Of a DNA stretch of 64,000 bases, positions 42,468 to 49,209 are shown piece by piece; within the stretch, counting starts at the first letter, position 1, and each line of letters begins with the position of its first letter. This DNA is from a virus, in the IMG/VR virus record IMGVR_UViG_3300042691_036566, positions 1 through 64,000 of that record; one strand, written 5' to 3'. The notes beneath the pieces were generated by a model. That model was not told the DNA's origin. It saw nothing but the letters and a program-made list of their open reading frames with translations, and did no database searches. The position numbers were made by a program, and so were the translations under genes.

Positions 42468-42656
42468 ATGAAAATTAATGTCGGCTCAATTGTTACCCAT
42501 CCATTGTTTCTTGGACCGGGTGTTGTAATGAATATTCACAACGAGAACGGAAAACAGATTGTGCAGGTAATGTGGCAATCTATGGGTAGATACGGATTTC
42601 ATAGTTTGGATCATCTGGAACTAATCACGGAAAACTTTTTCACGGAGAATGAATAA
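42468..42656 (+). CDS. SH3-like small protein (62 aa)
   Basis: MKINVGSIVTHPLFLGPGVV, then QIVQVMWQSMGRYGFHSLDH: start strand, glycine turn and V-x-W strand as in the array after 52 kb. gagggag 4-10 bases upstream. First gene behind promoter F. Confidence 0.65.
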   Translation: MKINVGSIVTHPLFLGPGVVMNIHNENGKQIVQVMWQSMGRYGFHSLDHLELITENFFTENE

Positions 42657-42657
42657 A

Positions 42658-43323
42658 ATGGGTTATCTTGCTGACCGCGCTCGCAATCGTAGTTTTAACT
42701 CTGCCCCTGCAACGGATCGCGTTACTGATCCTGTTGTTGGCGAACGTCTTACCAAGCTGCTTGCAAATGCGTCCCTGACGCAGAAGGATCGTGAATTTAT
42801 TACGAGCCTTGATAGCACTTGGAAGCGGTTTAACAACATGAGCGCCAATCAGTATAAGTATTTTGAGGTTGTCGAGAATCGGTATGATCCTGCTGTAGTT
42901 GCTCAAGCGCAGGCAGATCGTGCTGCATGGGCAAACACTTGGGATGCTTGGAAGGCGAAGCAGCTTGAGATTTGCGCTAAGTATTATTCCCAGACTCCTT
43001 ACTTCCAAGATTTGGCAGCTAAGGCTCTCAAGGATAAGTCGTTCATCCCGACTGAAAAGCAGTTCCGCGCTATGTGTGAGAACAAGTATGCAAAGCGTCT
43101 AATTCATAACATGACAAATAATGCTTTTGAGCCGGGTGATGTTGTTCAAATGCGTCGTCGTGGTGATGAACCCGAAGTTGGTACAGTCGTCAAGGTTCTT
43201 GACGAGGTTAATCGTCGCTCTGCAAACATTGGTGGTCGTCAGTACCGAGTCCTTTGGATGAATTCTGGCGAGGAAAACACCGTTGAAGAGAAGATGCTCA
43301 AGAAGTATCGGATGAAGGATTAA
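42658..43323 (+). CDS. Unknown protein with C-terminal SH3-like domain (221 aa)
   Basis: The N-terminal 150 residues are helical (TQKDREFITSLDSTWKRF). The C-terminus has FEPGDVVQMRRRGDEPEVG, then YRVLWMNSGEENTVEEKMLK, the same module as the free small proteins. GC-rich codons. ATG 42658 chosen over 42649 for ribosome-site spacing (cggag). Confidence 0.65.
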   Translation: MGYLADRARNRSFNSAPATDRVTDPVVGERLTKLLANASLTQKDREFITSLDSTWKRFNNMSANQYKYFEVVENRYDPAVVAQAQADRAAWANTWDAWKAKQLEICAKYYSQTPYFQDLAAKALKDKSFIPTEKQFRAMCENKYAKRLIHNMTNNAFEPGDVVQMRRRGDEPEVGTVVKVLDEVNRRSANIGGRQYRVLWMNSGEENTVEEKMLKKYRMKD

Positions 43324-43325
43324 TA

Positions 43326-43508
43326 ATGTCAACTAAAATTCCTTATGAGCAAATGGTTTTTTATTACGAAATTGCCGTAAATAAGGCACTTGAAAAACTA
43401 TTTAGCGAAGATGCAGAACATGGCTGGACTAAAGAAGAATTTGATAAAATGTTGTATGAGGAGGCGCTAAGAAATGCGTTGCAGGGAAGAGAACACGTTG
43501 TACATTGA
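43326..43508 (+). CDS. Small acidic helical protein (60 aa)
   Basis: MSTKIPYEQMVFYYEIAVNK, helix with EFDKMLYEEALRNALQG. 2 bases after the previous stop. Confidence 0.58.
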   Translation: MSTKIPYEQMVFYYEIAVNKALEKLFSEDAEHGWTKEEFDKMLYEEALRNALQGREHVVH

Positions 43509-43647
43509 TCCTAACGATATTAAAACTAGAGATTACAATATGCTGCTTATTATCGCTGGAGCGACTAAGGCAGCAATTCATGTTGATAAGAGGAAAGAAA
43601 ATAATCGCAAGGCTTGCCGTAATTGGAAAAACAATAGGGAGGAATAG
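43474..43647 (+). CDS. Small basic protein (57 aa)
   Basis: MRCREENTLYIDPNDIKTRD, then HVDKRKENNRKACRNWKNN. gaggaggcg 9 bases upstream is a strong site; the stop overlaps the GTG of the next gene (TAGTG). Confidence 0.58.
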   Translation: MRCREENTLYIDPNDIKTRDYNMLLIIAGATKAAIHVDKRKENNRKACRNWKNNREE

Positions 43648-44531
43648 TGGGTTACACAAGTTCACAGTATAAGTTGGATTTTAAGTATAAGCATGGTACT
43701 AAAAGGAAGTATAATGCTGATGAATGTATTTTTTATCACAACAGCTCTTATTATAGACATCAAGGCTTGCTGAGTCAAATTCACAGAGATTATATAGAGT
43801 CTGGAAAAGAGAAAGAATTCTGGTCAATGATGGTTGATTCAGATTATCCAGAAGAAGTAGGATTTCAACAAGAAATTGTTAAGACGCAATTTCAAGAAAT
43901 GTTGAAATTTGTAGCAGATGGAAAGCCATCTGAGCAATATAGGCCAGAAGATGGAACTAGGCTAACTTATGAATTTCAGACAGTTACAAACATGGTCGCT
44001 AAAAAAATTGCGATGCGTACTGCTACATTTCAAGATGCTGTAAATGCTTTTAATGAATGGATCAAAACTCGTCCCGGTGTTGCCGAAGTATATAATGCAT
44101 ATCGTGTTGAAGTCAATGCCAGGATTCGTAACCGCAAGAGTACATATGAATATGGCAGTCAAGGTGAAGAACTAGCAGAAGAACTTACTTTGTATTCTTT
44201 TGCACAAGCCTGTAATGGTAGAAAATTTAAGTCGATGGTAGAAAATTCAAGACCGTTGAAGTTTTCTGCTGGAGATGTTGTAAGGCTGAAGCGTGAATTT
44301 TATGATAAGCGTGGGAAAGATCCACTATATCATAATTACAATCCCGATCTAAAGAAGATGGATCGAATTGGCACTGTAATGAAAAAAATTGGTGCAAATC
44401 ACACTTATGGTGTGGGATCGCGTGAAATTAGGGTCATGTGGTTTATGCACGGTCAAGAATCTGCTGTAATGGAGCGATGCCTGAAACTTGTTGACGTTGA
44501 CGAGTTACCAGCCGCCGCAGATAGTAAATAA
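43647..44531 (+). CDS. Unknown protein with C-terminal SH3-like domain (294 aa), GTG start
   Basis: Helical N-terminal region (MVDSDYPEEVGFQQEIVKTQ). The C-terminal FSAGDVVRLKREFYDKRG, RIGTVMKKIGANHTYGVG and REIRVMWFMHGQESAVMERC match the tail of the 42658 protein, so the two share domain order. The 10-mer CCAGCCGCCG lies in its last codons (44508-44517). gggagga precedes the GTG. Confidence 0.65.
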   Translation: MGYTSSQYKLDFKYKHGTKRKYNADECIFYHNSSYYRHQGLLSQIHRDYIESGKEKEFWSMMVDSDYPEEVGFQQEIVKTQFQEMLKFVADGKPSEQYRPEDGTRLTYEFQTVTNMVAKKIAMRTATFQDAVNAFNEWIKTRPGVAEVYNAYRVEVNARIRNRKSTYEYGSQGEELAEELTLYSFAQACNGRKFKSMVENSRPLKFSAGDVVRLKREFYDKRGKDPLYHNYNPDLKKMDRIGTVMKKIGANHTYGVGSREIRVMWFMHGQESAVMERCLKLVDVDELPAAADSK

Positions 44532-44532
44532 T

Positions 44533-44658
44533 ATGATTTGGGCAGCAATTGCATTTGGTTTTATCTGCATTCTTTTTGTTTTTGCAGCCATATCAGTATT
44601 TGTGGAAATTGTCGTAGATATTATACAACGTATCTACGACTTTTTCCGCTACCTGTAA
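44533..44658 (+). CDS. Single-pass membrane microprotein (41 aa)
   Basis: MIWAAIAFGFICILFVFAAI, then SVFVEIVVDIIQRIYDFF: one long hydrophobic helix with a short basic end. 1 base after the previous stop. Confidence 0.6.
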   Translation: MIWAAIAFGFICILFVFAAISVFVEIVVDIIQRIYDFFRYL

Positions 44659-44667
44659 GGAGTCAAT

Positions 44668-44880
44668 ATGTCAACAACTGGAAAACCACAAAAACTGTAC
44701 AAAACAACAATTACAATCTGGACTGAGTATCCCACAAACGAGTGGAGTATTGAGGACTTAGCGCGAGAAGCAACAAGAGGCGATGCTTACTGTGAGAGTC
44801 AGAAATGTGTGGGCGTATCGGACCCAGCAAAATTTCCACAAACAGAATTTTTTGGCGATGATACGGTCGATGATGATTAG
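44668..44880 (+). CDS. Small unknown protein (70 aa)
   Basis: LYKTTITIWTEYPTNEWSIE, then LAREATRGDAYCESQKCVGV; acidic end. Strand-helix layout. aaggagtca upstream. Confidence 0.6.
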   Translation: MSTTGKPQKLYKTTITIWTEYPTNEWSIEDLAREATRGDAYCESQKCVGVSDPAKFPQTEFFGDDTVDDD

Positions 44881-44968
44881 CAGAGAAAAGTTAGATACAA
44901 CTTTAATAATTTTGTCTCTTATATATCTTGTGTCATTTATTGTGTATATGGTTTCTCTCAGAGGGTAA
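44870..44968 (+). CDS. Single-pass membrane microprotein (32 aa)
   Basis: MMISREKLDTTLIILSLIYL, then VSFIVYMVSLRG. A hydrophobic helix after a charged start; overlaps the gene before by 11 bases. Confidence 0.5.
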   Translation: MMISREKLDTTLIILSLIYLVSFIVYMVSLRG

Positions 44969-44969
44969 A

Positions 44970-45185
44970 ATGGAAAACGATAAGCTAGTGCAGGCGCAAA
45001 AGGAAGCTGCTGAATTTGGAATGGTTGCTCTTAGAATCTGGATGTATGCTTACGAAAATGCTAGGGCAAGTAATAGCATGGAGGATTCTATCAAGATTGC
45101 AAACGATTCACTACACGAAGAAGATTGGCGTTTTCACCAGCAAAACTGGATGAAGCGTGGTGCAACACTTGCTGATGTTGTTTAG
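44970..45185 (+). CDS. Small helical protein (71 aa)
   Basis: MENDKLVQAQKEAAEFGMVA, helical with WMYAYENARASNSMEDSIKI. gagggtaaa directly upstream. Confidence 0.6.
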   Translation: MENDKLVQAQKEAAEFGMVALRIWMYAYENARASNSMEDSIKIANDSLHEEDWRFHQQNWMKRGATLADVV

Positions 45186-45193
45186 AGGGTGAA

Positions 45194-45436
45194 ATGGACA
45201 TTGAATATGTAGATAGCAAAGTTCCTACAAAACAATTATATACCCTATCGCTTGGTGATGTATTTACCATTCCTGATGGGTTTAATGATGTTTGTATGTA
45301 TCTTGGATATGATCATCAGAACAATCTATATGAGTACGTGATTCTTGGGGAATATCCAGAAAAAACTTTTGTTGAGGAAAAAGAAAAAGACCTGTTGGTT
45401 AGGGAATTAAAAGCTAAGTTGGTTGTGGAGATTTAA
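45194..45436 (+). CDS. SH3-like small protein (80 aa)
   Basis: LYTLSLGDVFTIPDGFNDVC, then YEYVILGEYPEKTFVEEK: G-D-V-F start with following strands, like the array proteins. gagggtga upstream. Confidence 0.6.
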   Translation: MDIEYVDSKVPTKQLYTLSLGDVFTIPDGFNDVCMYLGYDHQNNLYEYVILGEYPEKTFVEEKEKDLLVRELKAKLVVEI

Positions 45437-45630
45437 TGCAGGAATCAGTGTATATCGTTACAAGACATAATCCAGATATGAGGGACCATATGGTTGAAAT
45501 TATGGGTGTCTTTAGGAATGAATCAGAAGCGCAAAAACGTAGACAAGAAATCTGGGATAGAAAAGAAATACTAACCCATGTTCAATCATATTTTGTTCTA
45601 GACACTCTTGACTGGGAAGAGAAGGTATAA
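45436..45630 (+). CDS. Small protein of the YIV.R type (64 aa)
   Basis: ESVYIVTRHNPDMRDHMVEI, then FRNESEAQKRRQEIWDRKE. Same plan as 9908 and 34381. One-base overlap upstream. Confidence 0.6.
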   Translation: MQESVYIVTRHNPDMRDHMVEIMGVFRNESEAQKRRQEIWDRKEILTHVQSYFVLDTLDWEEKV

Positions 45631-45631
45631 A

Positions 45632-45901
45632 ATGCAGAACCGTGTTATTCCGATGGGTGAACTAAAGGCTATGCTCGACAAGTATTTCACCACTAATCCA
45701 GATCTTCCTGAGATTATGGAAGATTTCAACGATGCACTAAATGGTGGTTGCAAGTTTGCACTTCTACAGTTTGATGAAGATGGTAGCGTTGCTTGGGATT
45801 TTCTAAGTGATGTTCGTGTTTGCGATGATCCTAACTGTACGGTCGATCACGATAACGTAACTGATATGAGCCAGCATACGTTTGATGAGTTGAAGTCGTG
45901 A
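45632..45901 (+). CDS. Small acidic unknown protein (89 aa)
   Basis: MQNRVIPMGELKAMLDKYFT, then FALLQFDEDGSVAWDFL and CDDPNCTVDHDNV. GC-richer codons. gaaggtat upstream. Confidence 0.6.
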   Translation: MQNRVIPMGELKAMLDKYFTTNPDLPEIMEDFNDALNGGCKFALLQFDEDGSVAWDFLSDVRVCDDPNCTVDHDNVTDMSQHTFDELKS

Positions 45902-46170
45902 TAACCTTAACATCTGGTGGAGTTGTTTATAAACATAAATTAGAGGCAGTTGCTGGTGATTTGTGGATTTCTACAAACCCACCTTATACAAGTTTAGTGG
46001 GAATTGTTAGAGTCTGTGGTAACTATATTGAGGTTGAACCCATGACACCAGATTCACCAATGTTGCAGCTTTATGCAACACAGTTTTATACACAGTTTAT
46101 GAAGGTTACAAAATATACCCGTAAATGCTATAATGATAAAAAGGTGACAGATGGAAAACGAGATTCCTAA
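45898..46170 (+). CDS. Small unknown protein (90 aa), GTG start
   Basis: MITLTSGGVVYKHKLEAVAG, then LVGIVRVCGNYIEVEPMTPD; beta-rich. The GTG overlaps the previous stop (GTGA). Confidence 0.58.
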   Translation: MITLTSGGVVYKHKLEAVAGDLWISTNPPYTSLVGIVRVCGNYIEVEPMTPDSPMLQLYATQFYTQFMKVTKYTRKCYNDKKVTDGKRDS

Positions 46171-46408
46171 GCATCGCTCAAAAAAAAATAGACGTAAATG
46201 GTGCAAAGGAAAAGAGGGTGTTGAACATAAACCTGTTTGGGTAATGCGTGGCGATAATAGCAATGCTTTAGATTTTCGCTGTGAGAACTGTAATAAAATT
46301 CTAGACACATATTGGGATTTTATGAGAGAATTTAGAATAAGGTATTACGGGGAAGATCCAGGTCCACCTCCAAATGTTGGCTCAAGAGAGCCATTAAAAA
46401 ATATTTAA
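46151..46408 (+). CDS. Small basic zinc-knuckle protein (85 aa)
   Basis: KHRSKKNRRKWCKGKEGVEH, then ALDFRCENCNKILDTYW. A Trp-Cys-Lys-Gly site and C-x2-C pair suggest a zinc ribbon; Pro-rich end. Overlaps the gene before by 20 bases. Confidence 0.62.
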   Translation: MENEIPKHRSKKNRRKWCKGKEGVEHKPVWVMRGDNSNALDFRCENCNKILDTYWDFMREFRIRYYGEDPGPPPNVGSREPLKNI

Positions 46409-46515
46409 CAAAAAAATAAACTGTGATATAGTCTTTTCTAGAACTAGCTACTATATAGTTTATACAATGCCATGCGTAACCGATTAAAAAACGACATGGT
46501 GCCTAAATAAAGTGC

Positions 46516-46544
46516 TTGACTCCCTCCGCTGCCCGTGGTACAAT
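46516..46544 (+). promoter_or_regulatory. Promoter G (GTGC class)
   Basis: TTGACT (46516-46521), 17 bp, TACAAT (46539-46544) after CCGTGG. AAAGTGC precedes -35. Confidence 0.8.
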
Positions 46545-46586
46545 GTGCGGGTAAGTTTGAGAGAGAAACAGTATCAGAGGTTTGTT

Positions 46587-46700
46587 ATGAAAACGCTTTT
46601 ATCAACATTAAGTTATAAGCGAAATCAATGCAGGGTTGTCGATCCGTCGTTTAAATACGAACCGACCCAAACAAACTTTCTCATACAGAGTTGGCGCTAA
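46587..46700 (+). CDS. Possible microprotein (37 aa)
   Basis: MKTLLSTLSYKRNQCRVVDP then FKYEPTQTNFLIQSWR. cagagg lies 7 bases upstream and promoter G about 40 bases upstream. No homology recognised. Confidence 0.4.
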   Translation: MKTLLSTLSYKRNQCRVVDPSFKYEPTQTNFLIQSWR

Positions 46701-46736
46701 TCCGAAAAAAAACGACATGGCACTGAAAAAAAGTGC

Positions 46737-46766
46737 TTGACTCCGCCCGCCGACTTGTGGTATAAT
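46737..46766 (+). promoter_or_regulatory. Promoter H (GTGC class)
   Basis: TTGACT (46737-46742), 18 bp, TATAAT (46761-46766), with TTGTGG before -10 and AAAAAAAGTGC before -35. Confidence 0.82.
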
Positions 46767-46801
46767 CTACCGGGCGGTTGTGCAGCGTTATGAATGAAAT
46801 T

Positions 46802-46859
46802 TTTACTCTATCGCTGCTGTTTTTTTCTTCTTGACCGGCACTTTTGCTTGTGCTATAAT
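46802..46859 (+). promoter_or_regulatory. Box-class promoter I driving the tRNA cluster
   Basis: Box TTTACTCTATCGCTGCTG plus T-run (46802-46827), TTGACC (46831-46836), 17 bp, TATAAT (46854-46859). Confidence 0.82.
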
Positions 46860-46892
46860 GGGCAGGTAATTAAGTGAGAAAGAAAAAAACTT

Positions 46893-46904
46893 TGCTCTTT
46901 AACA
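46893..46904 (+). promoter_or_regulatory. rrn-type boxA antitermination site
   Basis: TGCTCTTTAACA, identical to the boxA of E. coli rRNA leaders, 34 bases after the -10 of promoter I and 38 bases before the first tRNA. NusB/S10 binding there would let polymerase pass terminator-like structures in an untranslated RNA. Confidence 0.75.
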
Positions 46905-46942
46905 ACTGAATTAAGTATGATATAGTAATTAATGTAAGTTAT

Positions 46943-47033
46943 GCGCCGTCGCATTGGATGCAGGGGAGACTTATAAACTCCTTCCGACAGATTATCGGCC
47001 TTAGTGTGGGTTCGATTCCCTCACGGCGCACCA
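46943..47033 (+). tRNA. tRNA-like gene, long variable arm, apparent anticodon TAT
   Basis: Acceptor GCGCCGT/ACGGCGC, TTCGATT T-loop, encoded CCA. CCGA/TCGG makes a long variable arm, as in Leu/Ser/Tyr tRNAs, yet the anticodon loop reads CTTATAA (anticodon TAT, Ile codon AUA). One A-A mismatch closes the loop and the D-arm is short. Confidence 0.5.
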
Positions 47034-47117
47034 TAAGGCAAAGAGATGCCATTGTTGGTTTCCAACAGAAATACTCTGACGGGTTTGCAAGTTCCCTTGA
47101 CAAAAACTTGCCCATAT

Positions 47118-47203
47118 GGGTGTGTGGTGGAATGGTATACACGACAGACTTAAAATCTGTTGCCTTAACAGGCTTGACGGTTCGAGTCCGTCCACACCTA
47201 CCA
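47118..47203 (+). tRNA. tRNA-Leu (TAA)
   Basis: Acceptor GGGTGTG/CACACCT, stem ACAGA/TCTGT, loop CTTAAAA, variable arm, encoded CCA. Confidence 0.92.
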
Positions 47204-47210
47204 ATTTAAT

Positions 47211-47287
47211 GGTTCCGTAGCTCAATTGGATAGAGCAAGTGGCTTCTACCCACTAGGTTGCAGGTTCGACTCCTGCCGGGATCGCCA
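47211..47287 (+). tRNA. tRNA-Arg (TCT)
   Basis: Acceptor GGTTCCG/CGGGATC, stem AGTGG/CCACT, loop CTTCTAC, encoded CCA. Confidence 0.92.
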
Positions 47288-47302
47288 ATTTAGGAGAGTT
47301 CA

Positions 47303-47503
47303 ATGAATCGTTTTAAGCCGGGTGATCTTGTAACTTGTATCTTCTCAGAAGAGATTATTCAGCCAATGCGAATCGTTGGACCAAATTTGTGGTATGGTAG
47401 TAATAGCGGAGTTTATTATGTAGTCGGTAAGCATAGACGAAATGGTAACGAAGTTACTATAACCCTAACAGAATCTGTACTAAAAGAATATGTTGATCCG
47501 TAG
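47303..47503 (+). CDS. SH3-like small protein inside the tRNA cluster (66 aa)
   Basis: MNRFKPGDLVTCIFSEEIIQ, then GVYYVVGKHRRNGNEVTITL: a G-D-L-V start as in the 52-55 kb array. aggagag precedes it. Its stop TAG is bases 8-10 of the following tRNA-Asn. Confidence 0.72.
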   Translation: MNRFKPGDLVTCIFSEEIIQPMRIVGPNLWYGSNSGVYYVVGKHRRNGNEVTITLTESVLKEYVDP

Positions 47504-47569
47504 CCAAGCAGGTAAGGCAGCGAGCTGTTAACTCGCCTACCGTAGGTTCGAATCCTACCGGATCAGCCA
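47494..47569 (+). tRNA. tRNA-Asn (GTT)
   Basis: Acceptor TGATCCG/CGGATCA, stem GCGAG/CTCGC, loop CTGTTAA, encoded CCA. The first 10 bases belong also to the upstream CDS. Confidence 0.92.
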
Positions 47570-47575
47570 ATTCAT

Positions 47576-47652
47576 GGGAAATTAGCTCAGTCGGTTAGAG
47601 CACTCGCCTTTTAAGCGATTGGTCGTGAGTTCGAATCTCACATTTCCTACCA
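47576..47652 (+). tRNA. tRNA-Lys (TTT)
   Basis: Acceptor GGGAAAT/ATTTCCT, loop CTTTTAA, encoded CCA. Confidence 0.9.
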
Positions 47653-47656
47653 TAAC

Positions 47657-47708
47657 GGCCCTTGCCTCTGCCCGTTTAGTCTGTAGACTATTCGGGTACG
47701 CAGGGGTC
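47657..47708 (+). other. Long tiered hairpin between tRNAs
   Basis: GGCCCTTGC/GCAGGGGTC (47657-47665 with 47700-47708, two G-U), inner CCCG/CGGG and tip AGTC-TGTA-GACT. No gene; perhaps an RNA processing signal. Confidence 0.55.
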
Positions 47709-47717
47709 ATCTTTCAT

Positions 47718-47792
47718 GGCCCTATCGTCTAACGGTTAGGACACAGCCCTTTCAAGGCTGTTACAGCGGTTCAAATCCGCTTAGGGTCACCA
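47718..47792 (+). tRNA. tRNA-Glu (TTC)
   Basis: Acceptor GGCCCTA/TAGGGTC, stem CAGCC/GGCTG, loop CTTTCAA, encoded CCA. Confidence 0.93.
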
Positions 47793-47797
47793 ATTAT

Positions 47798-47873
47798 GCT
47801 GCTTTAGCTGATGTGGTCATAGCGGAGGTCTGAAGAGCCTTTGAACTTGGTTCGATTCCAAGGGGCAGCACCA
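47798..47873 (+). tRNA. tRNA-Phe (GAA)
   Basis: Acceptor GCTGCTT/GGGCAGC, loop CTGAAGA, encoded CCA. Confidence 0.88.
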
Positions 47874-47878
47874 AATAT

Positions 47879-47954
47879 GAATCGGTAACTCAATTGGTAG
47901 AGTAACTGGCTCTTAACCAGTTTGTTGAGGGTTCGATTCCCTCCCGATTCACCA
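47879..47954 (+). tRNA. tRNA-Lys (CTT)
   Basis: Acceptor GAATCGG/CCGATTC, stem ACTGG/CCAGT, loop CTCTTAA, encoded CCA. Confidence 0.92.
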
Positions 47955-47956
47955 TT

Positions 47957-48070
47957 AGACGAGCGCACATAAGATTCCCCAATATGAGCGGGAATCTTAT
48001 GTGCGGTTCTTGCAGAAGCGAAGGAAGCTTAACTGCAATTAAGCGGTACTGACTCGTCTTTCTTTTTCGG
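47957..48070 (+). ncRNA. Structured RNA with three-way junction
   Basis: Closing stem AGACGAG/CTCGTCT (47957-47963 with 48053-48059). Inside is a perfect 16-bp hairpin (47964-47979 with 47990-48005) and a third arm TTGCAG/CTGCAA (48010-48015 with 48033-48038). The third arm competes with GCTTAA/TTAAGC. A pyrimidine-rich tail (TTTCTTTTTC) follows. No known family recognised. Confidence 0.6.
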
Positions 48071-48270
48071 TCTAATCTACCATCTGTGTTTCCTTTCGGG
48101 CAATCAACTCACAGAAAAAAGATTTTGGCTTGGAACTGCCAATGCTTGCGATGGAGCAAAAAGGTTCCACTAACATTAAGAAAGCGAGTGGTTCTCGTAT
48201 AGCGAAAGCTATAAATCAGCCAGCATCGAACAAGTTTCCAGCTTCTTGGCGAAAAAGCTGGACTTTTTTT
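48071..48270 (+). ncRNA. Structured spacer RNA element A (core family, diverged)
   Basis: Holds CTGTG/CACAG, GGAAC/GTTCC, a GNRA hairpin TATAGC-GAAA-GCTATA (48198-48213) and CATCGAACAAG (48224-48234), the downstream motif shared with elements B and D. Ends in a terminator. Confidence 0.5.
48237..48270 (+). terminator. Intrinsic terminator inside the tRNA cluster
   Basis: 8-bp stem TCCAGCTT/AAGCTGGA (48237-48244 with 48255-48262), then T7 (48264-48270). Transcripts must pass it to reach later tRNAs unless antitermination or a second promoter acts. Confidence 0.75.
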
Positions 48271-48295
48271 GGAGACTGTTAAGATAATTAGAAAT

Positions 48296-48382
48296 GGGAG
48301 GTTATACCGTTAGAGGGACGGGGTAGACTGTAAATCTATCGTCCATGGGACTCCGTAGGCGCGACTCCTTCATCTCCCACCA
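48296..48382 (+). tRNA. tRNA-Tyr (GTA)
   Basis: Acceptor GGGAGGT/ATCTCCC, stem GTAGA/TCTAT, loop CTGTAAA, long variable arm, encoded CCA. Confidence 0.9.
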
Positions 48383-48386
48383 TAAC

Positions 48387-48463
48387 CGGGGTATAGCACA
48401 GCTTGGTAGTGCGCTTGATTTGGGATCAAGAGGTCGCAGGTTCGAATCCTGCTACCCCGACCA
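48387..48463 (+). tRNA. tRNA-Pro (TGG)
   Basis: Acceptor CGGGGTA/TACCCCG, stem CTTGA/TCAAG, loop TTTGGGA, encoded CCA. Confidence 0.94.
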
Positions 48464-48475
48464 ATTTTGTTTTAT

Positions 48476-48550
48476 CGGAACATAGCTCAATGGTAGAGCG
48501 TCTGCTTTACACGCAGAATGTTACAGGTTCAAATCCTGTTGTTCCGACCA
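48476..48550 (+). tRNA. tRNA-Val (TAC)
   Basis: Acceptor CGGAACA/TGTTCCG, stem TCTGC/GCAGA, loop TTTACAC, encoded CCA. Confidence 0.94.
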
Positions 48551-48557
48551 AGATCGT

Positions 48558-48634
48558 TGAAACGTAGCTTAACAGGTTAAAGCATCTGTCTCATACGCAG
48601 ATTATTGTGGGTTCGACTCCCACCGTTTCAACCA
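48558..48634 (+). tRNA. tRNA-Met or tRNA-Ile2 (CAT)
   Basis: Acceptor TGAAACG/CGTTTCA, loop CTCATAC, encoded CCA. A normal T-A first pair argues against an initiator. Whether C34 is lysidinylated (Ile AUA) cannot be told from sequence alone. Confidence 0.9.
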
Positions 48635-48639
48635 AAAGT

Positions 48640-48715
48640 GTGGACATATCTTAAATGGTTAAAGTACTGGACTGTGACTCCGGCTATACGGGTTCGATTC
48701 CCGTTGTCCACCCCA
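48640..48715 (+). tRNA. tRNA-His (GTG)
   Basis: Acceptor GTGGACA/TGTCCAC, loop CTGTGAC, discriminator C as expected for His; the base before the acceptor is T, not the usual G-1. Confidence 0.9.
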
Positions 48716-48719
48716 ATTT

Positions 48720-48794
48720 GGCCCTATCGTCTAAAGGTTAGGACAAGAGATTCTCAATCTCTAGATCAGGGTTCAATTCCCTGTAGGGTCACCA
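48720..48794 (+). tRNA. tRNA-Glu (CTC)
   Basis: Acceptor GGCCCTA/TAGGGTC as in the TTC gene at 47718, stem AGAGA/TCTCT, loop TTCTCAA. Likely arose from a tRNA-Glu duplication. Confidence 0.92.
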
Positions 48795-48821
48795 AATATG
48801 TTCTAACTACTTGAGGATAAT

Positions 48822-49202
48822 ATGAAGGAAAAGCAGGAAGAAAATAAAATCTATATGATTCGTCGTCGTAAAGATGGTCTTTTTTCATCTGGATCAAGTT
48901 GGCCGTGTTTTGGTCGTCATGGTAAAATGTGGGATTCGTTAAAGACTCTTAACCTACATCTAACCAATGTATACAAAGATAATTATTACGGAAGAAATGC
49001 TGTTCTAAAGCGTGGACAGGATGGAAGATTTAGCACGTTTGACTTTGGTGCATTTGCTGATATGAAGCACAATCCATATCTGAACTGCGATATTGTTGAG
49101 GTTGAACTTAGTTATAACGTCAAGGTAGATATCTTTAATCATCTTGCCCTGCGTTATGTTAAGGATGAAACCCCAGCAGAGGAAACAAAGTCAGAAACGT
49201 AA
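48822..49202 (+). CDS. Unknown protein inside the tRNA cluster (126 aa)
   Basis: ENKIYMIRRRKDGLFSSGSS, then GKMWDSLKTLNLHLTNVYKD, again a strand followed by a helix as in the YIV.R small proteins, with a longer C-terminus. gaggata upstream. Confidence 0.65.
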   Translation: MKEKQEENKIYMIRRRKDGLFSSGSSWPCFGRHGKMWDSLKTLNLHLTNVYKDNYYGRNAVLKRGQDGRFSTFDFGAFADMKHNPYLNCDIVEVELSYNVKVDIFNHLALRYVKDETPAEETKSET

Positions 49203-49209
49203 GGTTAGT

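Larger units (their letters stand above)
46409..46942 (+). promoter_or_regulatory. Leader region of the tRNA cluster: three promoters, a direct repeat, boxA
   Basis: 534 bases with at most one microgene. A ~40-bp direct repeat (AACGACATGG ... AAAGTGCTTGACTCC) occurs at about 46492-46522 and 46711-46743. Promoters G, H, I and boxA are listed separately. Confidence 0.65.

Noticed and set aside
47096-47101. Promoter from TTGACA inside the first tRNA spacer
   Set aside because: No -10 at 16-18 bp; the bases form part of an RNA hairpin (GCAAGTT/AACTTGC).
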